NCBI RefSeq assembly: GCF_042657065.1
Contig: NZ_JBHSNF010000003.1
Span: forward strand, 248,001-312,000
DNA: 64,000 nt
Origin: Rhodanobacter ginsengisoli
GTDB lineage: Bacteria > Pseudomonadota > Gammaproteobacteria > Xanthomonadales > Rhodanobacteraceae
Reading direction: 5' to 3'
The position numbers and the translations under genes were made by a program. This document shows, in pieces, positions 49,049-56,599 of this stretch (the first letter of the stretch is position 1; each line of letters starts with the position of its first letter). Under the pieces are notes generated by a model. It had not been told where the DNA came from and did no database searches. It was given only the letters and a program-made list of their open reading frames with translations.

Positions 49049-49746
49049 CGTTCCGACCTGTCACGCCGGAGAGCGATAATCAGCAAATTACTCGGCCAAC
49101 CACCAAGTGCCACCGAGGAAACGCTGACATCGAAATCTGGCAGGGCTGCGGCAATACGCCTGCATTCCCTCGAGCTAAGTAAGTTCAGGTTTTCCTCAGA
49201 AGCGAAGAAGCTCATGCCACAGGCTCGAAGTGCCGCTCGAAACCAGGTTTTCGGTAGCCAATGCAATAGTGGCAACACAGTGTGAAACTCGACGGGAAAC
49301 CAGCGATTTGGCGTAGTGAGAAAGACTGCTTTCCTGGAAACGCGAGCGCATTCAAGGACAAACTTGATCTGGTTCTCATACGAGCCCACGTGCTCGATTA
49401 CAGCGGAGGAATGAACGACATCAAACGAGCGGTCCTCAAATGGCATGTCGAGACCACTTGCCTGAATGAACTTCATGCCGGGGTATTGCTGCTCGAGAAA
49501 TGAAGCGTCATCAATGCCCAAAGCAGTGACTCGGTCTTTATGTGGATACCATGCCTCGATATAATTGGACGCCTCGTAGCTGCGATCGCTGGTGACTCCG
49601 ACGTCGAGCAAGGAGTCGTTCTTGCATATCGCCACGTCTCGCAGGAATCGCGAATACATGCGCCGCCGCTGATAGGCCGCCAGTCTCACTGGCAAACTGT
49701 CCGGCTTGGCGATGTTGTATTGGCTATTGGGACGGCTTCGAGACAT
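49045..49746 (-). CDS. SAM-dependent methyltransferase
   Basis: 233 residues. The SAM motif is unusual (SLLDVGVTSDRSYEASN, lacking the second and third Gly of the common D-x-G-x-G-x-G). Later motifs are canonical: SFDVVHSSAVIEHVGSYENQ and AVFLTTPNRWFPVEFHT. Overlaps gtrA upstream by 23 nt and the GT-C-like gene downstream by 4 nt, so it belongs to a tight operon. Probably methylates a sugar or lipid-linked intermediate; weak cofactor motif leaves activity open. Confidence 0.8.
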   Translation of the reverse strand: MSRSRPNSQYNIAKPDSLPVRLAAYQRRRMYSRFLRDVAICKNDSLLDVGVTSDRSYEASNYIEAWYPHKDRVTALGIDDASFLEQQYPGMKFIQASGLDMPFEDRSFDVVHSSAVIEHVGSYENQIKFVLECARVSRKAVFLTTPNRWFPVEFHTVLPLLHWLPKTWFRAALRACGMSFFASEENLNLLSSRECRRIAAALPDFDVSVSSVALGGWPSNLLIIALRRDRSER

Positions 49747-50116
49747 GAGAAAACACCCAGGTGGAGGACAGTACGAAGCTGATGCTTCCGGCGAGAACTG
49801 TGCTCACCGCGGCGATCACCATGTTCGACGAACTTGGATAGTAGTGTGCTAGGGCCTGCGTCGAGGCTGCGGTGAGAAGTGCGGCCAGCGCCTGTACTGC
49901 TGCATATCGCGGCAAAGTAACGGTGTGCGACGCATTGGATTCGAAGGTCCATGCTCGCTGCAATGCGTATGCGATACCGAATGAAATTAGGTATGCGGCA
50001 GCCGTTGCCAAGAACGGTGGAAATCCACCGCGCGCTTGCAACACCCAGGCGAGCGCAAAATAAAGGAGTGCGCAACCCCCGCCAACGACCAGAAACCTTG
50101 CCATTCTTCCGTGCAT
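49724..50116 (-). CDS. gtrA: GtrA-like flippase
   Basis: 130 residues with four membrane helices, the GtrA family size and topology (RFLVVGGGCALLYFALAWVL, FLATAAAYLISFGIAYALQ, then RAWTFES, and a C-terminal SSTWVFSH). GtrA proteins are thought to flip undecaprenyl-phosphate sugars to the periplasm. Start at 50116 overlaps the GT2 stop by one base (TGATG); MARFL at 50104 is an alternative. Confidence 0.9.
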   Translation of the reverse strand: MHGRMARFLVVGGGCALLYFALAWVLQARGGFPPFLATAAAYLISFGIAYALQRAWTFESNASHTVTLPRYAAVQALAALLTAASTQALAHYYPSSSNMVIAAVSTVLAGSISFVLSSTWVFSHVSKPSQ

Positions 50117-51327
50117 CAGCCTGGCTCACCTTGTGCCGCGTCGGGCTTCACGGGGCTTTTCACCTCGATATCGAGGAAGGCCGATAGAAAGCTGGTAAAG
50201 GCGACTTGGGTCGCCAATGCGATAGCGGTCCCCGAGACCAGAAGCAGGCGCAATATTTCACCGTACTGCAATGGCCCGAAATCGGCGTGTCGCCAGATAT
50301 TGAGGCAGTGAAAGACACCCATGCCACCAGCAACCAGGAGAACGCCAGCGAACATCAGTGCGCGTTCCAGTGTCAGCGGTGAAACAGCCCTCCTGAGGCG
50401 ATAGTCAGCCGGCAACAGTCCGCTCGAGGCGGCATATCGTCGGGCTACTACGGCAAACGATATGCATTGGGTCCCGATGATCATCGTGATACACCCGACG
50501 ATGATGCTGTGAATATCGAGAGTGACGCCACGCGCTATCGTCACCGGTCCCGGAAACAATGCGAACGTCAGGATCGCACCCAGGACGAAGGTGATAAGTC
50601 CCGGATACAGGAACAGCCAGCGTGGGCTAAACAACAGCAGAAAACGCAGATGGCGCCAGCCGTCACGCCAGGTACGCAAATGTGGCGGTCGCGAGCGACC
50701 ATCCTTGGAAAGGGTGGTGGCAACTTCGGTGATGGAGTACTTCGCCAGGGCTGAACGGACCACCAATTCGCTGGCGAACTCCATGCCAGTGGTCATGAGA
50801 TTCAGCGCGAGAATTCGCTGGCGATTGAAGCCACGAAGTCCACAGTGGAAGTCCCTGACCGGGATGGAAAAGAACAGACGTCCGATGAAGCTCAGCACCG
50901 GGTTCCCCAGGTAGCGATGCAGAAAAGGCATGGCTCCCGCAGCGATGCCGCCCTTGAATCGGTTGCCCATGACAACGTCAAAGCCCTCGCGAAGCTTTTC
51001 AACGAAGGGAGCAAGTCTGCTGAAGTCGTAGCTGTCGTCAGAGTCTCCCATGATCACGAACTGTCCGTGGGCATTCGCGATCCCATGGGACAGGGCCGCC
51101 CCATAGCCACGAATGGGGACATGGACCACTCTGGCACCATGCCTCTCAGCAATTTCGATGGAACCATCAGTGCTGCCATTGTCGGCAATGAGCACTTCTC
51201 CCTGGATTCCGCTGCTCTGAAGAAACGCCCGCGCCTTGTCGATACATGTGGCTAGTGTTTCAGCCTCATTGAGGCAGGGCATCAAAATGGTCAATTCTAA
51301 TGTGGATGTCTTGTCCATGTTAAACAT
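50116..51327 (-). CDS. GT2 polyprenyl-phosphate glycosyltransferase with C-terminal membrane helices
   Basis: 403 residues. The GT2 domain (about 10-230) has LMPCLNEAETLATCI, LIADNGSTDGSIEIAE, GYGAALSHGIANA and the metal-binding GDSDDSYDF. About four hydrophobic segments follow (WLFLYPGLITFVLGAILTF, IIVGCITMIIGTQ, ALMFAGVLLVAGGMGVF, LLLVSGTAIALATQ). This is the DPM1/GtrB type that makes undecaprenyl-phosphate sugars. First gene of the GT2-gtrA-methyltransferase-GT-C operon. The ATG at 51327 has GGAG only 3 nt upstream; 51318 is an alternative. Confidence 0.9.
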   Translation of the reverse strand: MFNMDKTSTLELTILMPCLNEAETLATCIDKARAFLQSSGIQGEVLIADNGSTDGSIEIAERHGARVVHVPIRGYGAALSHGIANAHGQFVIMGDSDDSYDFSRLAPFVEKLREGFDVVMGNRFKGGIAAGAMPFLHRYLGNPVLSFIGRLFFSIPVRDFHCGLRGFNRQRILALNLMTTGMEFASELVVRSALAKYSITEVATTLSKDGRSRPPHLRTWRDGWRHLRFLLLFSPRWLFLYPGLITFVLGAILTFALFPGPVTIARGVTLDIHSIIVGCITMIIGTQCISFAVVARRYAASSGLLPADYRLRRAVSPLTLERALMFAGVLLVAGGMGVFHCLNIWRHADFGPLQYGEILRLLLVSGTAIALATQVAFTSFLSAFLDIEVKSPVKPDAAQGEPG

Positions 51328-51487
51328 GTTCTCCGAATATTGCCTTCAGACCGTCAAAGGAAGTAGTGCTTATCCAATGAGCTTCATCTATAGCCATTGA
51401 CCAAGGGTCTAGTGACACAGGATGTCGTGCGTTCCGGGCTGTCGGCAAACAGCATTGTGCCCGGTCGTGCTGTTCATTGAGGCACAG

Positions 51488-52462
51488 TCAGTGCTTGATA
51501 CGCCGATGCCAGCGCCAGGCTGTCTCTATGATGTCAGTGATATCAGTTACTTGTGGCGTCCATTCCATCAGCATCCTGGCTTTGTCGCCAGAGGCAACCA
51601 ACACAGCTGGATCTCCTGTTCGTCGTTGTGCGTACTTGAAGTTGATATTTTCACCGGTCACATATCGGGCGGCATTAATCACTTCCAGAACGGTAAATCC
51701 CCTGCCGTTGCCAAGATTGAATACGTGGAATCCTTCACGCTCATTCATGAAGTGCATGGCTTTCAGATGAGCCGATGCCAGGTCATTTACATGAATGTAA
51801 TCACGTACGCAGGTCCCGTCGCGCGTGGGGTAGTCATTTCCAAACACCTTCAATTCAACATCCTTGCCCAAGGCAGCAAGCAGCACGTTGGGGATCAAGT
51901 GCGTTTCCGGTTCATGCAGCTCCCCTATCTCACCGGATGGATCCGCGCCGGCAGCATTGAAATAGCGTAATGCGACCGAGCGCAAGCCATATGCCCCGGC
52001 CGCGTCAGCCAGCATCCGTTCAATCATCAGTTTGCTGGCGCCGTAGGGGCTTATTGGACGGGTGCTGTGATTTTCATCGATAAAATCATGTTCCGGATTG
52101 CCGAATACGGCGGCAGTAGAGGAGAAGACCAGCTTGCGCACCCCTGCCGCACGCATGGCCTGCAGCAAATTTAGGGTGCCGACGACGTTGTTATGGTAAT
52201 AGCGGTACGGCTCAACGACCGACTCGCCGACTTGCGATAGCGCACAAAAATGCATTACCGCGTCAAACCGGCAATTCGCGAACAACTCGTTAAGTGCGGC
52301 TGAATCAAGGATATCTCCCTTGACGAATTGTGCCATTCCCACCGCCTCGCGATGTCCGGTCGAGAGATTGTCGAAAACTACGACTTCATGTCCGTTGGTG
52401 TTTAAATAGCGCACAACATGGGAGCCGATATAGCCTGCGCCACCACAAACCAGCACCTTCAT
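51488..52462 (-). CDS. galE: UDP-glucose 4-epimerase
   Basis: 324 residues. It interconverts UDP-glucose and UDP-galactose. Motifs: VCGGAGYIGSHVVRYL, VFDNLSTGHREAV, FSSTAAVFG, SPYGASKLMIE with Tyr140 and Lys144, RYFNAAGADPSGEIGE and YPTRDGTCVRDYIHVNDLA, all typical of GalE. AAGGGA lies 7 nt before the ATG. It lies at the edge of the O-antigen locus, 71 bp after the etfA stop on the same strand. Confidence 0.94.
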   Translation of the reverse strand: MKVLVCGGAGYIGSHVVRYLNTNGHEVVVFDNLSTGHREAVGMAQFVKGDILDSAALNELFANCRFDAVMHFCALSQVGESVVEPYRYYHNNVVGTLNLLQAMRAAGVRKLVFSSTAAVFGNPEHDFIDENHSTRPISPYGASKLMIERMLADAAGAYGLRSVALRYFNAAGADPSGEIGELHEPETHLIPNVLLAALGKDVELKVFGNDYPTRDGTCVRDYIHVNDLASAHLKAMHFMNEREGFHVFNLGNGRGFTVLEVINAARYVTGENINFKYAQRRTGDPAVLVASGDKARMLMEWTPQVTDITDIIETAWRWHRRIKH

Positions 52463-52533
52463 GAAAAGTCCCTTAGCAAGTTGCCTGATGGAGCTGATGG
52501 GTCACTGCCATTCCCCTGTGCGGAGAAGGCCGG

Positions 52534-53478
52534 TCAGCCCAGCGCCTGCTCCAGCTCCGGAATGATCTTGAACAGATCCCCCACCAGGCCGAAATCGGCC
52601 ACTTCGAAGATCGGCGCCTCGCCGTCCTTGTTGATCGCCACGATGGTGCCGGCGTCCTTGATGCCGGTGAGATGCTGGATCGCGCCGGAGATGCCGATCG
52701 CCATGTACAGCTCGGGCGCGATGATCTTGCCGGTCTGGCCGACCTGCATCTCGTTCGGGCAGTAGCCGGCGTCGACGGCGGCGCGCGAGGCACCCACGGC
52801 GGCGCCGATCCTGTCCGCGAATTTGTAGATGATGTCGAAGTTTTCCTTCGAGCCCACGCCGCGGCCGCCGGACACCACCTTGCTGGCGCCCTGCAGGTCC
52901 GGGCGGTCGCTGCTGCCCTGCTGCAGTTCGACGAAGCGGGTGTGGCTCGGCAGGGCGACATCGCTGGCCAGCGCCTCGACCGGCGCGTTGCCGGCGCCGC
53001 TGGTGGCGGCCGACCAGGAGGCGGTGCGGATGGTGGCGACCACGGTGTGGGCGGGATTCGCCTCGACCGTGATGATCGCGTTGCCGGCGTAGATCGGGCG
53101 CTTGAACGTATGCGAGGACTCCACGCTCATCACGTCGCTGACCTGGGCCACGCCGAGCAGGGCGGCGACGCGCGGGGCGAGGTCCTTGCCGAAGGTGGTG
53201 GACGGGGCGAACACGTGGCTGTAGCCCGCGGCGGCCTGGGCGATCTGCGGGGCGAGTACGGCGGCCAGCGGATGTGCATTCTCGGGCCTGGCGATGGTGA
53301 GCACCTTGCTCACGCCCTCGATCTTTGCCGCTTCGGCAGCGATCGCGTCGGGTGCGTCGGACAGCACCAGCACGTCGATGGCCTCGGGTTTCACCGCGAC
53401 GGCGGCGCTGACCGCGCGCGCGGTGGCGGAGTTGAGTTTGCCGCCCAGGTGTTCGGCGATGATCAGGATCTTGCTCAT
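52534..53478 (-). CDS. etfA: Electron transfer flavoprotein alpha subunit
   Basis: 314 residues. With EtfB it takes electrons from acyl-CoA and other dehydrogenases and passes them to ETF-ubiquinone oxidoreductase. The C-terminal FAD-binding segment is intact: VSGGRGVGSKENF, VGQTGKIIAPELYMAIGIS cut at the start of GAIQHLTGI, and VAINKDGEAPIFEVADFG. Second gene of the etfBA pair, with a REP-like element in the 122-bp spacer. It is the other border of the O-antigen locus. Confidence 0.96.
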   Translation of the reverse strand: MSKILIIAEHLGGKLNSATARAVSAAVAVKPEAIDVLVLSDAPDAIAAEAAKIEGVSKVLTIARPENAHPLAAVLAPQIAQAAAGYSHVFAPSTTFGKDLAPRVAALLGVAQVSDVMSVESSHTFKRPIYAGNAIITVEANPAHTVVATIRTASWSAATSGAGNAPVEALASDVALPSHTRFVELQQGSSDRPDLQGASKVVSGGRGVGSKENFDIIYKFADRIGAAVGASRAAVDAGYCPNEMQVGQTGKIIAPELYMAIGISGAIQHLTGIKDAGTIVAINKDGEAPIFEVADFGLVGDLFKIIPELEQALG

Positions 53479-53506
53479 GAGATGCGTTCCTTGTGTCTGC
53501 TGCCTT

Positions 53507-53578
53507 GTGGGAGGGACTTCAGTCCCGATGCTCTGCTGCTGGATGGATCAACGGCATCGCGGCTGAAGCCGCTCCCAC
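53507..53578. repeat. REP-like inverted repeat between etfB and etfA
   Basis: Right arm 53554-53578 is identical to the right arm at 23266-23290. Left arm 53507-53531 is a variant, with GGGAC...GTCCC in place of GCGGC...GCCGC; both variants keep the internal TTCA-centred mini-hairpin. It lies inside the etfBA operon, where it could alter the ratio of the two messages. Confidence 0.8.
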
Positions 53579-53600
53579 AGGAGCGGTGCGGAATGAGGGG

Positions 53601-54347
53601 TTAAAGCAGGCCTTTCTGCCGCAGAGCGGCGACCAGTTCGGCGGCGTCCTTGACCATCACGCCCTTGCTGCGCTGGGCCGGCGGGGCAAAGTGGGTGGTC
53701 TTCAGATGGTCGTGCGCCGCGACGCCGAGCGAGTCGAACTCGATCGTGTCGATCGGCTTGGCCTTGGCCTTCATGATGTCGGGCAGCTTGATGAAGCGCG
53801 GCTCGTTCAGGCGCAGGTCGGTGGTGATCACGGCGGGCAGCTCGGCCTCGATCACTTCCAGGCCGGCGTCGACCTCGCGGGTCACCGTGGCCTTGCCGTC
53901 GGCGATCTCGACCTTGCCGGCGAACGTGGCCTGCGGGCGGCCCCACAGCGCGGCGAGCATCTGGCCGGTCTGGTTGGCGTCGTCGTCGATCGCCTGCTTG
54001 CCGAGGATCACCAGGCCGGGCTGCTCCTTCTCGATCAGCTTGAGGAAGACCCGGGCCGCGGTGAGCGGCTGCACCGCCTCGCTGGTGACCACGTGGATCG
54101 CGCGGTTGGCGCCCATCGCCAGGCCGTTGCGCAGGTGAGGGGTGAGATCGGCCGGGCCGATGCCGACCACGATCACTTCGGCGGCGACACCCTTCTCGCG
54201 CAGGCGCAAGGCTTCTTCCAGCGCGATGTCGTCGAACGGGTTGGCGGACAGCTTCACGCCATCCGTCACCACGCCGCTGCCGTCGGGTTTGACCTGGATG
54301 CGCACGTTGTAGTCCACGACACGCTTGTAGCCGACCAAGATTTTCAT
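53601..54347 (-). CDS. etfB: Electron transfer flavoprotein beta subunit
   Basis: 248 residues. Landmarks: MKILVGYKRVVDYNVRI at the N-terminus, the ETF-beta signature near LSANPFDDIALEEALRL, VIVVGIGPADLTPHLRN and LVILGKQAIDDDANQTGQM for AMP/FAD contact. The ATG at 54347 is chosen for its AAGGA site 7 nt upstream; an ATG six codons earlier is less likely. First gene of the pair. Confidence 0.96.
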   Translation of the reverse strand: MKILVGYKRVVDYNVRIQVKPDGSGVVTDGVKLSANPFDDIALEEALRLREKGVAAEVIVVGIGPADLTPHLRNGLAMGANRAIHVVTSEAVQPLTAARVFLKLIEKEQPGLVILGKQAIDDDANQTGQMLAALWGRPQATFAGKVEIADGKATVTREVDAGLEVIEAELPAVITTDLRLNEPRFIKLPDIMKAKAKPIDTIEFDSLGVAAHDHLKTTHFAPPAQRSKGVMVKDAAELVAALRQKGLL

Positions 54348-54646
54348 CAACGATTCCTTAGACATGCGCCCGTGCAGCGCGGGCGGTTAGTGACACAGCG
54401 GGCTATTCTAACCCGAGCGCTCGTCTTGGCATGGCATGTTGCCGACCCCGGCCCGGGCCGGGCTTGTTCGGCGTCGTCTGGGTATGATGTGCCACCGCTG
54501 TCAGTGAGTACCACCGGCGGGTTGGGGTCATCTGCCGTTCTGTCCCGGCGATGACCTGGGCCAGCCCCTTCTCCGACGACGAAGTCCTCGCGGCTGACCG
54601 GTTTCGATGTGGTCTTCCCCGTCAATATGTACAGAAGTGAGTGACG

Positions 54647-55633
54647 ATGACATCACCCCGTCTTTCCATTGTGATCTGTACGTACAACGGGGCTCCCTTT
54701 CTGCAGCCTCAACTGGAAAGTCTGCTCGAGCAAACCCTGCTGCCTGATGAAATCGTCATCGGCGACGACGGATCGACGGATGCCACGCAGGACATCCTGC
54801 AGGCGTTTGCCGTGCGGGCGCGTGATGCCGGTATCGAGGTGCAACTGCGCAGCCATCCGCACAATCTTGGTTATGTCGAAAATTTCTCCGAGGCGATGCG
54901 CCTGGCCACTGGCGACATCTTGTTCCTGTGCGATCAGGATGACGTCTGGCGGCGCGACAAGGTGGCTCGGATGGCTGCAAGGTTCGAGGGCGACCCGTCG
55001 TTGCTCCTGTTGCACAGCGATGCCCGGTTGGTGGATGCGAATGGCGATTCATTGCGCTGCTCGTTGTTCTCCGCGCTGCAACTGACCTCGCAGGAGAAGC
55101 AGGCGATCCACGCCGGAGCGGCGTTCGAGGTGGTACTGCGACGCAGCTTCGTGACCGGAGCCACCAGCGCTTTCCGGCGCGAGTTGGTCACCCGGGCATT
55201 GCCGGTGGCGGCGAACTGGATTCACGATGAGTGGCTCGCCGCCGTGGCCGCCGCAACCGGGCGCATTGATTTCGTTGATGAGCCGCTGATCGATTATCGC
55301 CAGCATGGGGCAAACCAGATTGGTGCGCGCCGGCGAACGCTGGCGATGAAATGGGCTGACCTGCTGCTGCCGCGGGGACAGATGCTGGCGGGCGAGGCGG
55401 AGCGGTTGCAGCGTCTGGAAGAATTCATCCGGCAGGGTGAATTCCCCCGGGGTATCGAACGTGTCCAGCAAATTCGTCACAAGCGCGGGCATTTCGAACG
55501 ACGCGCGGCGATCGGTCGATTGCCTCGAGGGCGGCGTTTGCCGGTCATCCTGCGGGAGGCGCGGCTGGGCGGTTACCGGCGTTACGGCACCGGCATCCGC
55601 TCGATGCTGCGGGATCTGCTGCGCCATGACTGA
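54647..55633 (+). CDS. GT2 family glycosyltransferase
   Basis: 328 residues. GT-A fold: LSIVICTYNGAPFLQPQLES, EIVIGDDGSTDATQDIL, LFLCDQDDVWRRDK (the metal-binding DXD region) and WIHDEWLAAVAAATG, typical of WcaA/rhamnosyl- or galactosyl-transferases that act on O-antigen. Cytoplasmic, no membrane helix. A GTG two codons earlier is an alternative start. The stop overlaps the next gene by 8 nt. The 299-bp upstream region, divergent from etfB, has a TATGAT at 54483-54488. Confidence 0.88.
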   Translation: MTSPRLSIVICTYNGAPFLQPQLESLLEQTLLPDEIVIGDDGSTDATQDILQAFAVRARDAGIEVQLRSHPHNLGYVENFSEAMRLATGDILFLCDQDDVWRRDKVARMAARFEGDPSLLLLHSDARLVDANGDSLRCSLFSALQLTSQEKQAIHAGAAFEVVLRRSFVTGATSAFRRELVTRALPVAANWIHDEWLAAVAAATGRIDFVDEPLIDYRQHGANQIGARRRTLAMKWADLLLPRGQMLAGEAERLQRLEEFIRQGEFPRGIERVQQIRHKRGHFERRAAIGRLPRGRRLPVILREARLGGYRRYGTGIRSMLRDLLRHD

Positions 55634-56573
55634 CCATTCCGTGGCGACTGTCTGTGCGGTGATCGTGAGCTATCACCCCGAGCCGGCGGCCTTGTCGGCC
55701 CTGGTCGATGCGCTGGCGGCCCAGGTCGGCGCGGTGGTGCTGGTGGACAATGCCAGCAGCGGCGACTGGCAGATGCGGCTGGGCGAGGCGATCTCGGGGC
55801 GGGGCGGCGCGGTGCTGTGCCAACCGTGCAACAGGGGCCTGGCGGGGGCGCAGAACATCGGTATCGACTGGGCGCGAGCGCACGGCTATCGCCACGTGTT
55901 GCTGCTCGACCAGGACAGCATGCCGGGCGACGGCATGGTGGCAGCCTTGCTGGCGGCGCTGCAGACGCTGTCGGCAAGCAGCCGGGTCGCCGCGGTGGGG
56001 CCGCGTTTTCATGACACCCGCGAGGAGCGGCATGCCCCCTTCGTGCGGCTGGGCTTTCCGCTGAACCGCAAGCTCTGGTGCCAATCCGCCGGGCAGACCA
56101 TCGCCTGCGATTTCCTGATCAGCTCCGGTGCACTGATGCCGATCGCGGTGCTGGACCGGGTCGGCCCGATGGATGAGGGGCTGTTCATCGACAATGTCGA
56201 TCTGGAATGGGGTTTCCGCGCGCGTGCGCAGGGCTACACGCTGCATGGCGTGTGCGCCGCCACGATGCATCATTGCCTCGGCGATGCCCGCCAGGCGCTG
56301 CCGTTGGGCCTGGGTCAGATCGTGGTGCACGGGCCGGCGCGGCTGTACTACATGATGCGCAACCGCATCCGCCTGTACCGGTTGTCGCATACGCCGCGGG
56401 TATGGATCGCGCAGGATCTGCCGCGGGTGCTGGTCAAGCTGCTGTTGTTCGGCGTGTTGATCGGGCCGCGCCGGCGCAACCTGCGCTGCATGTTCCACGG
56501 GCTGTGGGATGGCGTGCGCGGCCGCCAGGGCGAAGCTCCCGCGTGGCTGAGGGAGACGGCCCGATCCGGCTAG
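55626..56573 (+). CDS. GT2 family glycosyltransferase, rhamnosyltransferase-like
   Basis: 315 residues. The pattern VCAVIVSYHPEPAALSALV, VVLVDNASSGDWQM, CNRGLAGAQNIGIDWA, VLLLDQDSMPGDGM and DRVGPMDEGLFIDNVDLEW is that of RfbN/WbbL-type rhamnosyltransferases. The dTDP-rhamnose it would need is made by RmlBACD in the same window. Start overlaps the previous glycosyltransferase by 8 nt. Convergent with the ETF-ubiquinone oxidoreductase gene. Confidence 0.86.
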   Translation: MTDHSVATVCAVIVSYHPEPAALSALVDALAAQVGAVVLVDNASSGDWQMRLGEAISGRGGAVLCQPCNRGLAGAQNIGIDWARAHGYRHVLLLDQDSMPGDGMVAALLAALQTLSASSRVAAVGPRFHDTREERHAPFVRLGFPLNRKLWCQSAGQTIACDFLISSGALMPIAVLDRVGPMDEGLFIDNVDLEWGFRARAQGYTLHGVCAATMHHCLGDARQALPLGLGQIVVHGPARLYYMMRNRIRLYRLSHTPRVWIAQDLPRVLVKLLLFGVLIGPRRRNLRCMFHGLWDGVRGRQGEAPAWLRETARSG

Positions 56574-56599
56574 CCGGATCGGGCGGCGAAGAGCTTGCC

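Larger units (their letters stand above)
28107..52487. other. O-antigen (LPS) biosynthesis locus between metB and etfA
   Basis: About 24 kb of polysaccharide export, glycosyltransferase and sugar-modification genes between two conserved housekeeping genes. Base composition is visibly richer in A and T than both flanks, most strongly around 40.1-43.5 kb. Gene directions are mixed, with two convergent junctions (37.5 and 43.5 kb), which suggests assembly from several acquired blocks. The metB-etfA position is the known variable LPS locus of Xanthomonas. No transposase or integrase was recognised. Confidence 0.8.

Noticed and set aside
28107..52487. Genomic island with its own integrase
   Set aside because: Composition suggests transfer, but no integrase, transposase, tRNA target or flanking direct repeat was recognised; exchange by homologous recombination in the flanks is more likely.
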